DNA from: Haloferula helveola
GTDB taxonomy: Bacteria > Verrucomicrobiota > Verrucomicrobiia > Verrucomicrobiales > Akkermansiaceae
Direction: 5' to 3'
Length of the DNA stretch: 64,000 nucleotides
Assembly (NCBI RefSeq): GCF_037076345.1
Contig: NZ_AP024702.1
Coordinates: forward strand, 682,001 to 746,000
Each line of letters opens with the position of its first letter. The first letter of the stretch is position 1. The notes beneath the pieces are model-generated. The model saw only the letters and a program-made list of their open reading frames with translations, was not told the DNA's origin and ran no database searches. Shown here in pieces: positions 7,207 through 15,490 of the stretch. Position numbers and translations under genes: made by a program.

Positions 7207-9842
7207 TTCTGGCGCTCGCGTTGTCGGCCCACGCCGATCTCGAAGCCAGCCTCGGATCCGGCGACCTCGCCGCCGCCGAAGCCGAACTCGAAGGACTGGC
7301 AGCCGATTGGGAAGCGGCACATGCAGCCGATCCAACCGAGGAGAACCGGGAACAATGGGCGGTCACGCTCAGTGCCTTGGGCACGATCGAGCGGGCGCTC
7401 GGCCTCCCCGACGAAGCCCGCGCCCATCTGGAAAAAGGAATCGGACTCGCCGTCCAACCCGCGACGAAAGCGAACCTGAAAGAAACTCTCGCCCTGACCC
7501 TCGCCGACCTCGGTGACCCTGCCAAAGCCGAAAGCCTGCTCCGGGAATTACTGGCATTCCACGCCGAGTTGCCCGAACCGGGCCGCAGCGAAGGAGTCGC
7601 TCGAATCCAGGAACAACTCGGACTCATCCTTCTCACACTCGGGCGCTACGAGGAATCGGGAGAGCTTCTCGAGTTCGCTTTCAAAGCCACCCCGGAGAAC
7701 GACAACGCGAATCTCGCACGGCGGCACGCCCGGCTCGGTCGATACCACCACACCTTGGGCAGTCACCAGCGCGCCATCGACCACTTCAGCGCCGCGCTCG
7801 AGATCGTCCCGGAGGCTGACGGCGAGTTCCGCATCGCACTGACATCCGACCTTGCCCTCGCCCGACTCCGCCTCGGTGAGATCGATCTCGCCGGCCAAGG
7901 ATTCGCACAGGCCGCCGACCAAGCCCGCCGTCTCTATCGCGACAAGCGCCCGACCTTCGCCATTCCCTACATCAACAACCTCGGCACCTTCGCGATGAGC
8001 GCCGGGCAGCCCGAGGAGGCGATCGCCGCCTTCACCGAGTGCATCGAGATGCTGGAGGCTGCGAGCGGGACCGACGATGCTTCGCTGATCGGACCGGTTC
8101 ACAACCTCGGCGTCGCCCGTCTCGAAACCGGAGACTACCCCGAAGCCCGACGTCTTCTCGAGCGCGCCACCGCACTCCAGACGGCCCACCTCCCTCCCGG
8201 ACACCTGCGGGTCGCCGAGACCGCACGCAACCTCGCCCGCTGCGCCCTGCTCAACGCCGATCCGGACGCGCCGGAGCTGATTGATCGCGCATCGGCCCTT
8301 GGGCTCGATCTCCTCGAACGCCTCGTCGCCCACGGCACCGAGACCGAAAGACTGAACTTCCTCCAGCGCATCGATTTGCTTTCGCTGCCCTGTGCCGGCG
8401 GCGATCCCGCGATTATCGCCCCGCTGCTCGCCGCTTCCAAGAACCGGCTCTTCGACAGCCTCCTTGGGGAAAAGGACACCGCCCCCGGACCCGATGCCGC
8501 CGAGATCGGCAACGCCCTGCCGCCCGGTTCCGTCTTCGTCGATTTCTGCCGATACGCTGAAACCACTGCGGATCCCGTACTTCGCTACGGCGCCATCGTT
8601 TACGCCCCTGACCTCCCGCCTGCATGGACTCCTCTCGGAACCGAGGAAGAACTGGCGGACTGGCTCTCCGCCCTTCGCTCCCGCCTCGACTGGAAGGCGG
8701 ACACGCTCTCCGGCAATGATCGTCCGCCTCCTCCTTTGCAACTTCGCGGCATCCTCCGCGAACTCCACCGGTCGTTCATCGAGCCGCTCGGTCTCCCGGA
8801 TTCGTGCTCGACCGTGATCGTCTCGCCCGACGCCTCGCTCCACTTCCTTCCCTTCGCCGCGCTCATCGATTCCGAAAGCGAACTGATGTGCGAGCGCTTC
8901 GACCTGCTGGTCAGCATCGGCAGCGCTCGCGATTTCCTGGGAACCGCGCCGACCCGGCGCCTCGACAGCGCCCCTTGGCGGCTGGCTGGTGTCACCCGCT
9001 TCGAACCGCGCGAGACTTCCGGATCCACCAAACTCGACGAGATCCTCGACCACCTCGACCCGCTGCCGGGCACCCGCGACGAACTGCGGCGGATCGGACG
9101 TCTCGCGCCCGAAGGCAGCGTCACGCTCACCGACGACGCCGTCGCCGAGCCCAATCTCATCACGAAAGAGATGCCTGCCGCCGTGCTTCATCTCGGCACG
9201 CACTCATTCTTCCTCGACGGCCCGCACGACCCCCTCTCTCCGATCGACTTCGACCGCTCGGCCGATCTGCTTTTCTCGTCCGGGATCGTACTGCCTCGCG
9301 CTGCCCGGCGCTCTCCGGACGCACCCCTTCTCGATCCGGCGGACGACCTCCTCTTCCCGCGCGAGATTGCCGCGCTCCCCCTCCATGGCACCCGTCTCGT
9401 GGTGCTTTCGTCCTGCCGATCCGGTGCCGGAACCGCGCTTGCCGGCGAAGGAGTGCTCGGTCTGCAACGCGCTTTCCAACTCGCCGGCGCCCGTGAGGTG
9501 CTGGTCGCGCTGTGGCCGGTTTCCGACCGGGCATCGCCCGCATTCATGGAAAGCTTCTACCGCCTCTCCAAGCACTCCGACCACCCGGCCCAAGCCCTGT
9601 GGGAGACCCAACGCCGGTTCCTGACTCAGCCGGTTGACGACTTCGAGACCGCCGTCCTCCACGCCGCACCCTTCGTTATCGTCCAGAACGGCCCGCCACT
9701 TCCACTTGCCGAGCTACCGCCGGAAACGACCTCCCGTTTCCCGTGGAAGGCGCTGCTCGCCAGCCTACCGCTCGCGCTTTTTGTCGCGGCTTGGTTGCGC
9801 CGTCGATCCGCCGCGCATGCCGAAAAACGACTGGCGGGTTAG
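7170..9842 (+). CDS. TPR-CHAT caspase-like protease, C-terminally membrane anchored
   Basis: 890 residues from the ATG at 7170, inside the end of the subtilase gene; the open frame extends further upstream but there it only shadows the subtilase. MFPSARDLVCALILALALSAHAD is a signal peptide. Residues about 25-410 hold tetratricopeptide-like helix pairs (LGRYEESGELLEFAF, AGQPEEAIAAFTECI, TGDYPEARRLLERA). Residues about 440-830 are a CHAT domain of the caspase/separase clan with His678 in LHLGTHSFF and Cys749 in VVLSSCRSGAG as the catalytic dyad, followed by GVLGLQRAFQLAGAREVL. A single C-terminal transmembrane helix (LLASLPLALFVAAWLRRR) ends in positive charges, so the domain probably faces the periplasm. 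The final 78 bases are antisense to the TPS-like gene. Substrate unknown; the coupled subtilase, the TPS-like protein and the one-TM protein are candidates. Confidence 0.9.
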   Translation: MFPSARDLVCALILALALSAHADLEASLGSGDLAAAEAELEGLAADWEAAHAADPTEENREQWAVTLSALGTIERALGLPDEARAHLEKGIGLAVQPATKANLKETLALTLADLGDPAKAESLLRELLAFHAELPEPGRSEGVARIQEQLGLILLTLGRYEESGELLEFAFKATPENDNANLARRHARLGRYHHTLGSHQRAIDHFSAALEIVPEADGEFRIALTSDLALARLRLGEIDLAGQGFAQAADQARRLYRDKRPTFAIPYINNLGTFAMSAGQPEEAIAAFTECIEMLEAASGTDDASLIGPVHNLGVARLETGDYPEARRLLERATALQTAHLPPGHLRVAETARNLARCALLNADPDAPELIDRASALGLDLLERLVAHGTETERLNFLQRIDLLSLPCAGGDPAIIAPLLAASKNRLFDSLLGEKDTAPGPDAAEIGNALPPGSVFVDFCRYAETTADPVLRYGAIVYAPDLPPAWTPLGTEEELADWLSALRSRLDWKADTLSGNDRPPPPLQLRGILRELHRSFIEPLGLPDSCSTVIVSPDASLHFLPFAALIDSESELMCERFDLLVSIGSARDFLGTAPTRRLDSAPWRLAGVTRFEPRETSGSTKLDEILDHLDPLPGTRDELRRIGRLAPEGSVTLTDDAVAEPNLITKEMPAAVLHLGTHSFFLDGPHDPLSPIDFDRSADLLFSSGIVLPRAARRSPDAPLLDPADDLLFPREIAALPLHGTRLVVLSSCRSGAGTALAGEGVLGLQRAFQLAGAREVLVALWPVSDRASPAFMESFYRLSKHSDHPAQALWETQRRFLTQPVDDFETAVLHAAPFVIVQNGPPLPLAELPPETTSRFPWKALLASLPLALFVAAWLRRRSAAHAEKRLAG

Positions 9843-10889
9843 CAGCTTCGGCTTCTGACGGCTCGCCACCGTCCTGCGCTTGGCGCGGTCGCGTCCCGAA
9901 TCGGCGGAGGCCGTCATCGGCGCCTCGACGCTCAGCTCACGTGCCTTGCTCGCCACGCTGCCGTCCGGACGACGAACTTCCGGGAGTCGCGACAGCGAAG
10001 AATTCACCACACCGATCTGGTCACCATCGTCTCCGCCGAGAATCACCCCGTCGTTGTCGAAGTCGCCCGTGACCTGGAGGATCCCCTGAATCACTCCCGT
10101 GCCTTCGTTCAGCACCGTCCCACCGGGACCGACTTCGAGGAAAATCTTGCCGCTCGCACCCGGCGTCTCGAGCCGACCCGCATTCGCGACCTGCTGGACA
10201 CCGACCAATTCGAGCGTCGCCGCGCGGCTCGTTCCGAGATGCAGCACGAGACCGGTGCCCATCGATGAAAGTCGCTTCTGCCCGGAATCGGCCACATCGA
10301 CCCGCGAACCACCACCAACCCTTACCGCCTGTGACGCATCGATGGTGGCGCCGCCGCGGATCCGCACGATCTCGCCGGCCATCACCACATCGCCACCGGT
10401 CGCGCGCACCTGACCGTCCACCGTCAGCCGTCGGGAACCACCCGCCCCGCCGTCGAGCGCGTACGCCCCGCCCGAGAAGTAGTCGCCGGCACTCTCCAGT
10501 TTTAGTGCCGAAAGCGTCACCGACGCCCCCTCCACGAGGCCGTCGACTTGCAGGCTTCCGCCGTCGGCGAAAAACCCGATCGCGCCCTCGGCACTCACGC
10601 TGCCGTCGATGCGGTGAGTGCCCCCCGCCGACAGCAGGTTCACGACGCCCGACGAACCCTCGAAAATCAGCTCATCCCCCGCCCCGACCCGCAGCGAACC
10701 CCACGAAAGCACGGTGTCGCCGGTCAGCGTGTAAACCGTCCGCTCACCGAGCGGCGTGGTGGTGCTCTGCCACGTCGCGGAACCGGGCGTGAGCAGCTCC
10801 GGACCTCCCGGTGAGCCGGGAAACAGGTCGCCCGACACCAGCGTCGGCGTGACCATCGAAATCCACAGCAAGGAGCGTCTCATGCCCAT
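9765..10889 (-). CDS. TPS/filamentous-haemagglutinin-like exported protein
   Basis: A 374-residue exported protein (signal MRRSLLWISMVTPTLVSGD; the start may be the second Met at 10883). Residues about 45-300 show repeating short beta-strands with the pattern of a two-partner-secretion (filamentous haemagglutinin N-terminal) beta-helix: GGTHRIDGSVSAEGAIGFFADGG, LQVDGLVEGASVTLSAL, RLTVDGQVRATGGDVVMAG, VRIRGGATIDASQAV. No long adhesin repeat follows, so it is far shorter than classical haemagglutinins, and no TpsB pore gene is nearby. The tail (from about 300) is basic and Ser-rich, possibly disordered. Its 3' end overlaps the CHAT gene by 78 bases on the opposite strand. As far as I recall, CHAT and TPS-domain genes often sit together in cyanobacteria, which supports a functional link. 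Confidence 0.7.
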   Translation of the reverse strand: MGMRRSLLWISMVTPTLVSGDLFPGSPGGPELLTPGSATWQSTTTPLGERTVYTLTGDTVLSWGSLRVGAGDELIFEGSSGVVNLLSAGGTHRIDGSVSAEGAIGFFADGGSLQVDGLVEGASVTLSALKLESAGDYFSGGAYALDGGAGGSRRLTVDGQVRATGGDVVMAGEIVRIRGGATIDASQAVRVGGGSRVDVADSGQKRLSSMGTGLVLHLGTSRAATLELVGVQQVANAGRLETPGASGKIFLEVGPGGTVLNEGTGVIQGILQVTGDFDNDGVILGGDDGDQIGVVNSSLSRLPEVRRPDGSVASKARELSVEAPMTASADSGRDRAKRRTVASRQKPKLLTRQSFFGMRGGSTAQPSRDKKRER

Positions 10890-10968
10890 CCCAACCGCAG
10901 TCCATCCGCGCCGCTGTCAAAATTCAAATTTCAAATACCCCGCATCCACGTTCTTCTACCCGCGACTC
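10890..10968. promoter_or_regulatory. divergent control region with tandem TTCAAAT repeat
   Basis: The 79-base gap between the divergent TPS-like and sigma-like genes contains an AT-rich island (10914-10938) in otherwise GC-rich DNA. It holds two adjacent copies of TTCAAAT, at 10923-10929 and 10930-10936. A shared operator for both genes is plausible. I cannot place -35/-10 boxes with confidence. Confidence 0.4.
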
Positions 10969-11889
10969 ATGAGCGAACTCCGTCCGTTCCTCCAAGCCTG
11001 CTGGCGCGCCTGCTGCCAGCGCGCACGGCGTCCTGTCGAGGGCGTCCTTGTCGAAAAGTCACTCGCGGTCAGCGTCGCCGAGCGTGCGCTGCGGAATGCC
11101 GCCATCGATGCCGAGGACCCCAGCCAGCCGAAGTTTCTCGCCGCCGCCCTCGAAGAAACCGGCCGCCACGCCTCCGGCACCGTCGCCGCCGAACGGACGA
11201 GTTCCGCGGACCCGCAGCGGCATCACGATCCCGCCGACCCGCGGTATCCGGAGAACCTCGACCTCGACCGTCTGCAGCGCCACGACGCCGATCGCGGCTT
11301 CCACGACTCGGAGTGGAACCAGCTCCCGTCACTGCTCCGCCCGCTCGCCTACGCGCAGTTGGCGAAGAAAGACATCCGCCCGCCCGATGCCGAGGACCTG
11401 TTTCTTGAGATTCTCACCGAGCTCGCCCGTCCGCGCGGCAGCGACAACCGCGCCCCCATCACCGACCTGACCGTCTTCGAGGAGATCGTCCCCTACCAGA
11501 GCCGGATGCTGCAGTTCCGGTCGATCGATTTCCACCGCCGACGCTCGGCCCTGCGGAACCAGACGAATACCGGACCCAGTCTGGATGCCTTGGCCGACGA
11601 TCCCGATCGGCCGATGCAGTTCGCCGACCCCGGGACGGAAGGCGGCGCTCCACCGCGATTCGAGGAGATCTACGCCCAGTGCGAGGAGGCCCTCGAACCC
11701 GACGAGTGGCGGTTGGTCTTCGACCTCTACGTCGCGCAATCGGTCACCATCCAGGATCTGGTCGATGACCCGGAATTCACCGACACCCTCGGCCTCAAAT
11801 CCGGCGCCTCGGCATCGACGCGGCGGCGGGCGATCAACGCCCGGATCGAGACCGCCTTGGAAAAACTTCGCGATTGTCTGCTTCCGTGA
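10969..11889 (+). CDS. divergent sigma-70-like transcription factor
   Basis: 306 residues from the ATG at 10969; earlier starts would run through the divergent promoter region and the TPS-like gene. The N-terminal 100 residues are charged and unlike known sigma factors. DAEDLFLEILTEL (about 143-155) resembles the start of region 2, RSIDFHRRRSAL (about 184-195) resembles the region 2.4 helix, and the C-terminal 75 residues (EALEPDEWRLVFDLYVAQSVTIQDLV ... STRRRAINARIETALEKLRDCL) resemble region 4 with a helix-turn-helix and a basic recognition helix. I therefore call it sigma-like with moderate confidence. It is followed 39 bases later by a one-TM protein, the order expected of a sigma/anti-sigma pair, and it is divergent from the TPS-like gene next to the CHAT protease. 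Confidence 0.65.
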   Translation: MSELRPFLQACWRACCQRARRPVEGVLVEKSLAVSVAERALRNAAIDAEDPSQPKFLAAALEETGRHASGTVAAERTSSADPQRHHDPADPRYPENLDLDRLQRHDADRGFHDSEWNQLPSLLRPLAYAQLAKKDIRPPDAEDLFLEILTELARPRGSDNRAPITDLTVFEEIVPYQSRMLQFRSIDFHRRRSALRNQTNTGPSLDALADDPDRPMQFADPGTEGGAPPRFEEIYAQCEEALEPDEWRLVFDLYVAQSVTIQDLVDDPEFTDTLGLKSGASASTRRRAINARIETALEKLRDCLLP

Positions 11890-11928
11890 AAATCCGCCCC
11901 GCCACCTGCGGTTGAGGCCGCATCCGCC

Positions 11929-12516
11929 ATGAAAGACGAACTTCCCGAACATCTCCGCCCGGTGCGCGACGCACTGATGCAGACGGCCCACGGCAGCGAG
12001 CCCGAGGATTTTCCCGAAGCTTCCGAGGAACTTCTCGATGACCTTGAGGAGAAGCTGCGGGGCCGCATCCCCCAACGGGCGGCCAAACCGGCGGTGCCGT
12101 GGTATCAACAGGTGATGAGCTTCCTCGCCACCCCGGCCTTCGGTGCCGTGGCGGCGCTGGTCGTGATCCTCTTCTTCGCCGCGCCCCTGTTCACCGGACC
12201 CGACCGCTTCCGCGATCCGGGTGACGGCTCCGGATCCACCGCCCGCATCGTCCTCGTCGGCGCCGACCAAGGGACCTTCGATTCCCTCTCAAGCGACGGG
12301 CTGATCGATCCGGCATCGGTGGTCCGGACCGAAGAAGCGTCGGAGGCCGAATCGGTCGAACCACCCAAGCTGATTGTAGATTTCAAGGCGGGCACGCTGC
12401 GACAAGTCCGGGCCGACGGCACCGTGGTCGACTCCGACCTCCCCGAAGATCCGGCTCTTTTGCCGGGCGCCATTGCCAAGTCACTGAGATCGCTCGACAC
12501 CGCCGAATCACCCTGA
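11929..12516 (+). CDS. single-pass membrane protein, candidate anti-sigma factor
   Basis: 195 residues. An acidic cytosolic-type N-terminus (about 1-68, EDFPEASEELLDDLEEKLRGRIP) precedes one transmembrane helix (about 72-92, AFGAVAALVVILFFAAPLF) and a roughly 100-residue extracytoplasmic domain with a small beta fold (ARIVLVGADQGTFDSL, LIVDFKAGTLRQVRADGTVVD). The topology, size and position just downstream of the sigma-like gene fit an anti-sigma factor, but I see no zinc-binding HxxxCxxC motif of the ZAS family, so this is inference from topology and context. Its periplasmic part would be accessible to the exported subtilase or the CHAT protease encoded nearby. Confidence 0.7.
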   Translation: MKDELPEHLRPVRDALMQTAHGSEPEDFPEASEELLDDLEEKLRGRIPQRAAKPAVPWYQQVMSFLATPAFGAVAALVVILFFAAPLFTGPDRFRDPGDGSGSTARIVLVGADQGTFDSLSSDGLIDPASVVRTEEASEAESVEPPKLIVDFKAGTLRQVRADGTVVDSDLPEDPALLPGAIAKSLRSLDTAESP

Positions 12517-12544
12517 GCTCCGCCCCATTTCCGAGTTCGGAGGA

Positions 12545-12567
12545 TTCGGGATTGATGATTTCCCGAA
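12545..12567 (+). promoter_or_regulatory. hairpin just upstream of the ABC-F gene
   Basis: TTCGGGA (12545-12551) and TCCCGAA (12561-12567) make a 7-base stem with a 9-base loop ending 19 bases before the GTG start of the ABC-F gene. It has no U-tract. It may influence translation of that gene or stabilise the end of the upstream mRNA; the role is unproven. Confidence 0.3.
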
Positions 12568-12586
12568 GCCACCCTACCCCCGACGC

Positions 12587-14221
12587 GTGCTCAGCATCCA
12601 CAAGCTCACCAAGGTCCTCGGCGGCCGCACCCTGTTCCGCGACGCGGAGCTGACCGTCAACTGGGGAGAACGCATCGCCCTCGTCGGTCCGAACGGCGCC
12701 GGCAAGTCGACGCTCTTCAAGATGATCCTCGGCGAGGAGGACATCGACTCCGGGACGGTGGAGCGCGACGAATACGCGATCGTCGGCAGCCTTGAGCAGG
12801 AAGCGGGCGATCCGGGCGACGAGACGGTCCTTGAGATCGCGATGGGCATCAATCCGGAGATGGTCGGCTACCTGCGCACCATGCGCGAGCACGAGAAGGC
12901 CGGCACGATCGAGGCGAAGGAATACGCGCACGCCCAGGACCAGTTCAATCTGCACAACGGCTACCAGCTTGAACCGAAGGCCAAGAAGATCCTCGCCGGC
13001 CTCGGCTACAAGCAGGACGACTTCACCCGCCCCGCCTCCGAATTCTCCGGCGGGTGGGTCATGCGCGCCTACCTCGCGCGCCTGCTGGTGATGGAGCCCG
13101 ACCTGCTGATGCTGGACGAGCCGACCAACCACCTCGACCTCATCACGCTGCTCTGGTTCCAGCGCTACCTGTCGAATTACCCGGGCGCCATCTTCCTGAT
13201 CTCGCACGACCGCGACTTCATGGACGCGATCGTCGAGACGGTCGTCGAGATCGACCCCGACGCCGCCGAACTGATCACCTACACCGGCAACTACTCGTCC
13301 TACCTCGAGCAGCGGGAGAAGACCTACGAACAGAAGGTCCAGGCCTACCGCAACCAGCGCAAGGAAATCGAAGGCCACCAGGAATTCATCGACCGTTTCC
13401 GCCAGGTCGGATCGAAAGCCGCGCAGGTCCAGTCGCGGATCAAGTTCCTCGAAAAGCTCGACAAGATCGAGAAGCCCCGCGCTCCGCGCAAACCCTTCAA
13501 GTTCACCTTCCCCCAACCGGAGCGGTCGAACCAGAAGGTCGTCGAGCTCAAGAAGGCCGACTTCTCCTACGGCAACGACAAGAAGATCTACGAAGGCCTC
13601 GATCTCACCGTCGAGCGCGGCGACAAGATCGTCTTGGTCGGCCCGAACGGCGCCGGCAAGTCCACCCTGCTGAAGATCCTCGCCGGACAACTCGAACTGA
13701 CGGGTGGCGAGAAGGAGGTCGGCTACCTGACCAAGCTCGGCTACTACTCGCAGCACCGGTCGGACACGCTCAACGAATCGAACCGCGTCCTCGACGAGGT
13801 CATGGATTCCTGCCCGACACTCCGCGAGGAAGACGCGCGCGCCATCCTCGGCTCGTTCCTGTTCCGCCGAGCGGATGTCGAGAAGCGCTGCGGCGTGCTG
13901 TCCGGGGGCGAGAAGTCGCGTCTCAACCTGGTGAAGTTCCTCGTCGACCCGCCGAACCTGCTACTGATGGACGAGCCGACGACCCACCTCGACATCCTTT
14001 CGATCGACTCGCTGGTCAACGCGCTGAAGTCCTACGAGGGCACGCTCGTCTTCATCTCGCACGATGTGCACTTCATCCGCCACCTCGCGGAAACCACGCT
14101 GCACATCAGCCGGTCGGAAGACGACTCACACAGCATCCTCACCCGCTACACCGGCGGCTACGACTACTTCCTCGAGAAATCCGGTCTCGACGACGACCGC
14201 AGCGCCGTCACGGCATCATAA
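12587..14221 (+). CDS. ABC-F family ATPase (translation-associated)
   Basis: 544 residues, started at GTG 12587 because MLSIHKLTK is the usual ABC-F N-terminus. Two complete nucleotide-binding domains are visible: Walker A GPNGAGKST in both (about residues 34 and 353), signature FSGGW and LSGGEKSRL, Walker B LLMLDEPTNHLD and LLMDEPTTHLD, and H-loops ISHDRDF and ISHDVHF. Between them is the charged ABC-F linker (YEQKVQAYRNQRKEIEGHQ). There are no membrane segments, so it is a cytosolic ribosome-acting factor of the EttA/Uup/YbiT class rather than a transporter. The exact subgroup is not assigned. The C-terminus lacks a long Uup-like coiled coil. Confidence 0.95.
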   Translation: MLSIHKLTKVLGGRTLFRDAELTVNWGERIALVGPNGAGKSTLFKMILGEEDIDSGTVERDEYAIVGSLEQEAGDPGDETVLEIAMGINPEMVGYLRTMREHEKAGTIEAKEYAHAQDQFNLHNGYQLEPKAKKILAGLGYKQDDFTRPASEFSGGWVMRAYLARLLVMEPDLLMLDEPTNHLDLITLLWFQRYLSNYPGAIFLISHDRDFMDAIVETVVEIDPDAAELITYTGNYSSYLEQREKTYEQKVQAYRNQRKEIEGHQEFIDRFRQVGSKAAQVQSRIKFLEKLDKIEKPRAPRKPFKFTFPQPERSNQKVVELKKADFSYGNDKKIYEGLDLTVERGDKIVLVGPNGAGKSTLLKILAGQLELTGGEKEVGYLTKLGYYSQHRSDTLNESNRVLDEVMDSCPTLREEDARAILGSFLFRRADVEKRCGVLSGGEKSRLNLVKFLVDPPNLLLMDEPTTHLDILSIDSLVNALKSYEGTLVFISHDVHFIRHLAETTLHISRSEDDSHSILTRYTGGYDYFLEKSGLDDDRSAVTAS

Positions 14222-14225
14222 AGGA

Positions 14226-14273
14226 GCGGCGTCTTCCAGGCGCCGACCTTGGACATGGCGGTCTCCTGACCGC
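14226..14273. repeat. two small palindromes, dispersed-repeat-like
   Basis: The gap after the ABC-F gene holds two adjoining hairpins: GGCGTC-TTCCA-GGCGCC (14228-14244, one G-T pair) and GCGGTC-TCCT-GACCGC (14258-14273, perfect). The paired layout between genes is typical of short dispersed repeats such as REP elements, and could act as a weak terminator for the ABC-F gene. Only one copy occurs in this window. Confidence 0.4.
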
Positions 14274-14319
14274 GCACTTTCCCTGAATCTTCAGGAGAAG
14301 CGCCACGTATCGCTCCCCC

Positions 14320-14979
14320 ATGCTCCGCCTCATCGCCTTCCTCGCGCTCGCCGTTTCCGCCATCGCCGCCCCCGATCCCGACCCGGCCCGCTTCGCCAAG
14401 GAGATCGACGCCTTCGATGCCCAAGACGCGAAGTCCCCTCCGAAGAAGGGCGGCATCGTCTTTGCGGGATCGTCGAGCATCCGGATGCTGAAGCTCCCGA
14501 AGGTTTTTCCCGGCATCGAAGCGCTCAACCGCGGCTTCGGCGGCGCCCATATCTCGGACATGAACCACTACCTCGATCGCGTCCTTCTGCGCTACGAACC
14601 GTCGACGGTGGTGTTCTACTGCGGAACCAACGACGTCTGGGCCAAGAAGCCGCCGGAGCAGGTCGAAGAGGACTTCAACGAACTGCGCGAACGCCTCTTC
14701 AAGCGCTCTCCGAAAGCGGAACTGATCATCCTGGCCATCCGCCCCAGCCCGGCCCGCAAGTCGATCCTCGAGATCGAACGGACGATGAACGGACGTTTCG
14801 CCAAAATCGCCGACGCCGACCCGCGGATCACCTACGTGCCCGGCACTGCCGACCGGTTCATCGAGGAGGACGAAACCTTCGACCGCTCGCTCTTCGCCAA
14901 GGACGGCCTGCACATGAGCGACAAGGGCTACGAAATCTGGAAGGAACTCATCACCCCGCTCCTCCCGGAAGCGAAGTGA
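14320..14979 (+). CDS. exported SGNH/GDSL hydrolase
   Basis: 219 residues with a signal peptide (MLRLIAFLALAVSAIAA). The SGNH blocks are in order: FAGSSSIR with likely nucleophile Ser52 (block I, GSS instead of GDS), NRGFGG (block II, Gly), FYCGTNDVW (block III, Asn) and FAKDGLHMSDKGY (block V, Asp and His). This is the small exported esterase/acetylhydrolase group seen next to glycan-degrading genes; it resembles the platelet-activating-factor acetylhydrolase-like branch. The substrate is probably an acetylated sugar or ester but cannot be read from sequence. It is followed on the opposite strand by a small membrane protein only 6 bases away. Confidence 0.85.
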   Translation: MLRLIAFLALAVSAIAAPDPDPARFAKEIDAFDAQDAKSPPKKGGIVFAGSSSIRMLKLPKVFPGIEALNRGFGGAHISDMNHYLDRVLLRYEPSTVVFYCGTNDVWAKKPPEQVEEDFNELRERLFKRSPKAELIILAIRPSPARKSILEIERTMNGRFAKIADADPRITYVPGTADRFIEEDETFDRSLFAKDGLHMSDKGYEIWKELITPLLPEAK

Positions 14980-14985
14980 CCCGCC

Positions 14986-15372
14986 TCACACCGTCCCGAG
15001 CAGAAACGCGAGGACGAACACGCCGGCCGAAATCACCAACCCTGCCCCGAAGATCAGCAGGCGTCCCCTCCCGATCGACTCCCCCTTGCGGAAGATCGCG
15101 CGGAAGTAGAGTTCCGCGGCCGGACCGAGCAGGAAGGCCATGTTGGCGCCGATCGCGATGATCACCGCCTCGATCACCGCGAGAACCGGCGGCATGCCCT
15201 GACGGCCGATCCACACCACCATCACCAGGATGCCGGGAACCAGCAGGATCAGGTTGTAGGCGATCCGGAGCTTCTCCCACCCCTTCACGATGTCGACAAG
15301 GGCGTGACGGTCGAAGATCCCCGCACCCGGATCATCATCGCTGCGCGGCGGGCTGTAGGGATTCTCGCTCAT
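14986..15372 (-). CDS. small integral membrane protein, unknown function
   Basis: 128 residues starting MSENPYSPPRSDD at 15372; a longer start upstream would overlap the M16 leader and is less likely. After a disordered acidic N-terminus (about 30 residues) there are four hydrophobic segments: LRIAYNLILLVPGILVMVVW, VLAVIEAVIIAIGANMAFLLG, a weaker stretch at AAELYFRAIF, and LLIFGAGLVISAGVFVLAFL. The ENPYxPP opening is common in membrane proteins of Planctomycetes and Verrucomicrobia. I cannot assign a function. It is convergent with the GDSL gene and divergent from the M16 peptidase. Confidence 0.7.
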   Translation of the reverse strand: MSENPYSPPRSDDDPGAGIFDRHALVDIVKGWEKLRIAYNLILLVPGILVMVVWIGRQGMPPVLAVIEAVIIAIGANMAFLLGPAAELYFRAIFRKGESIGRGRLLIFGAGLVISAGVFVLAFLLGTV

Positions 15373-15490
15373 GCTCCGCCGCGGAGTTAGAATCCGGGCT
15401 CTCCCCGGCACAACCGAAATCCCGTGCCGGGCCGGCCAACCGGAATTTCCGCTTTCCGATCCGCCGACTTTGCTCCCTGTTCAGCGGCGC

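Noticed and set aside
12383..13756. Minus-strand open frame of 457 codons opposite the ABC-F gene
   Set aside because: Shadow of the ABC-F ATPase.
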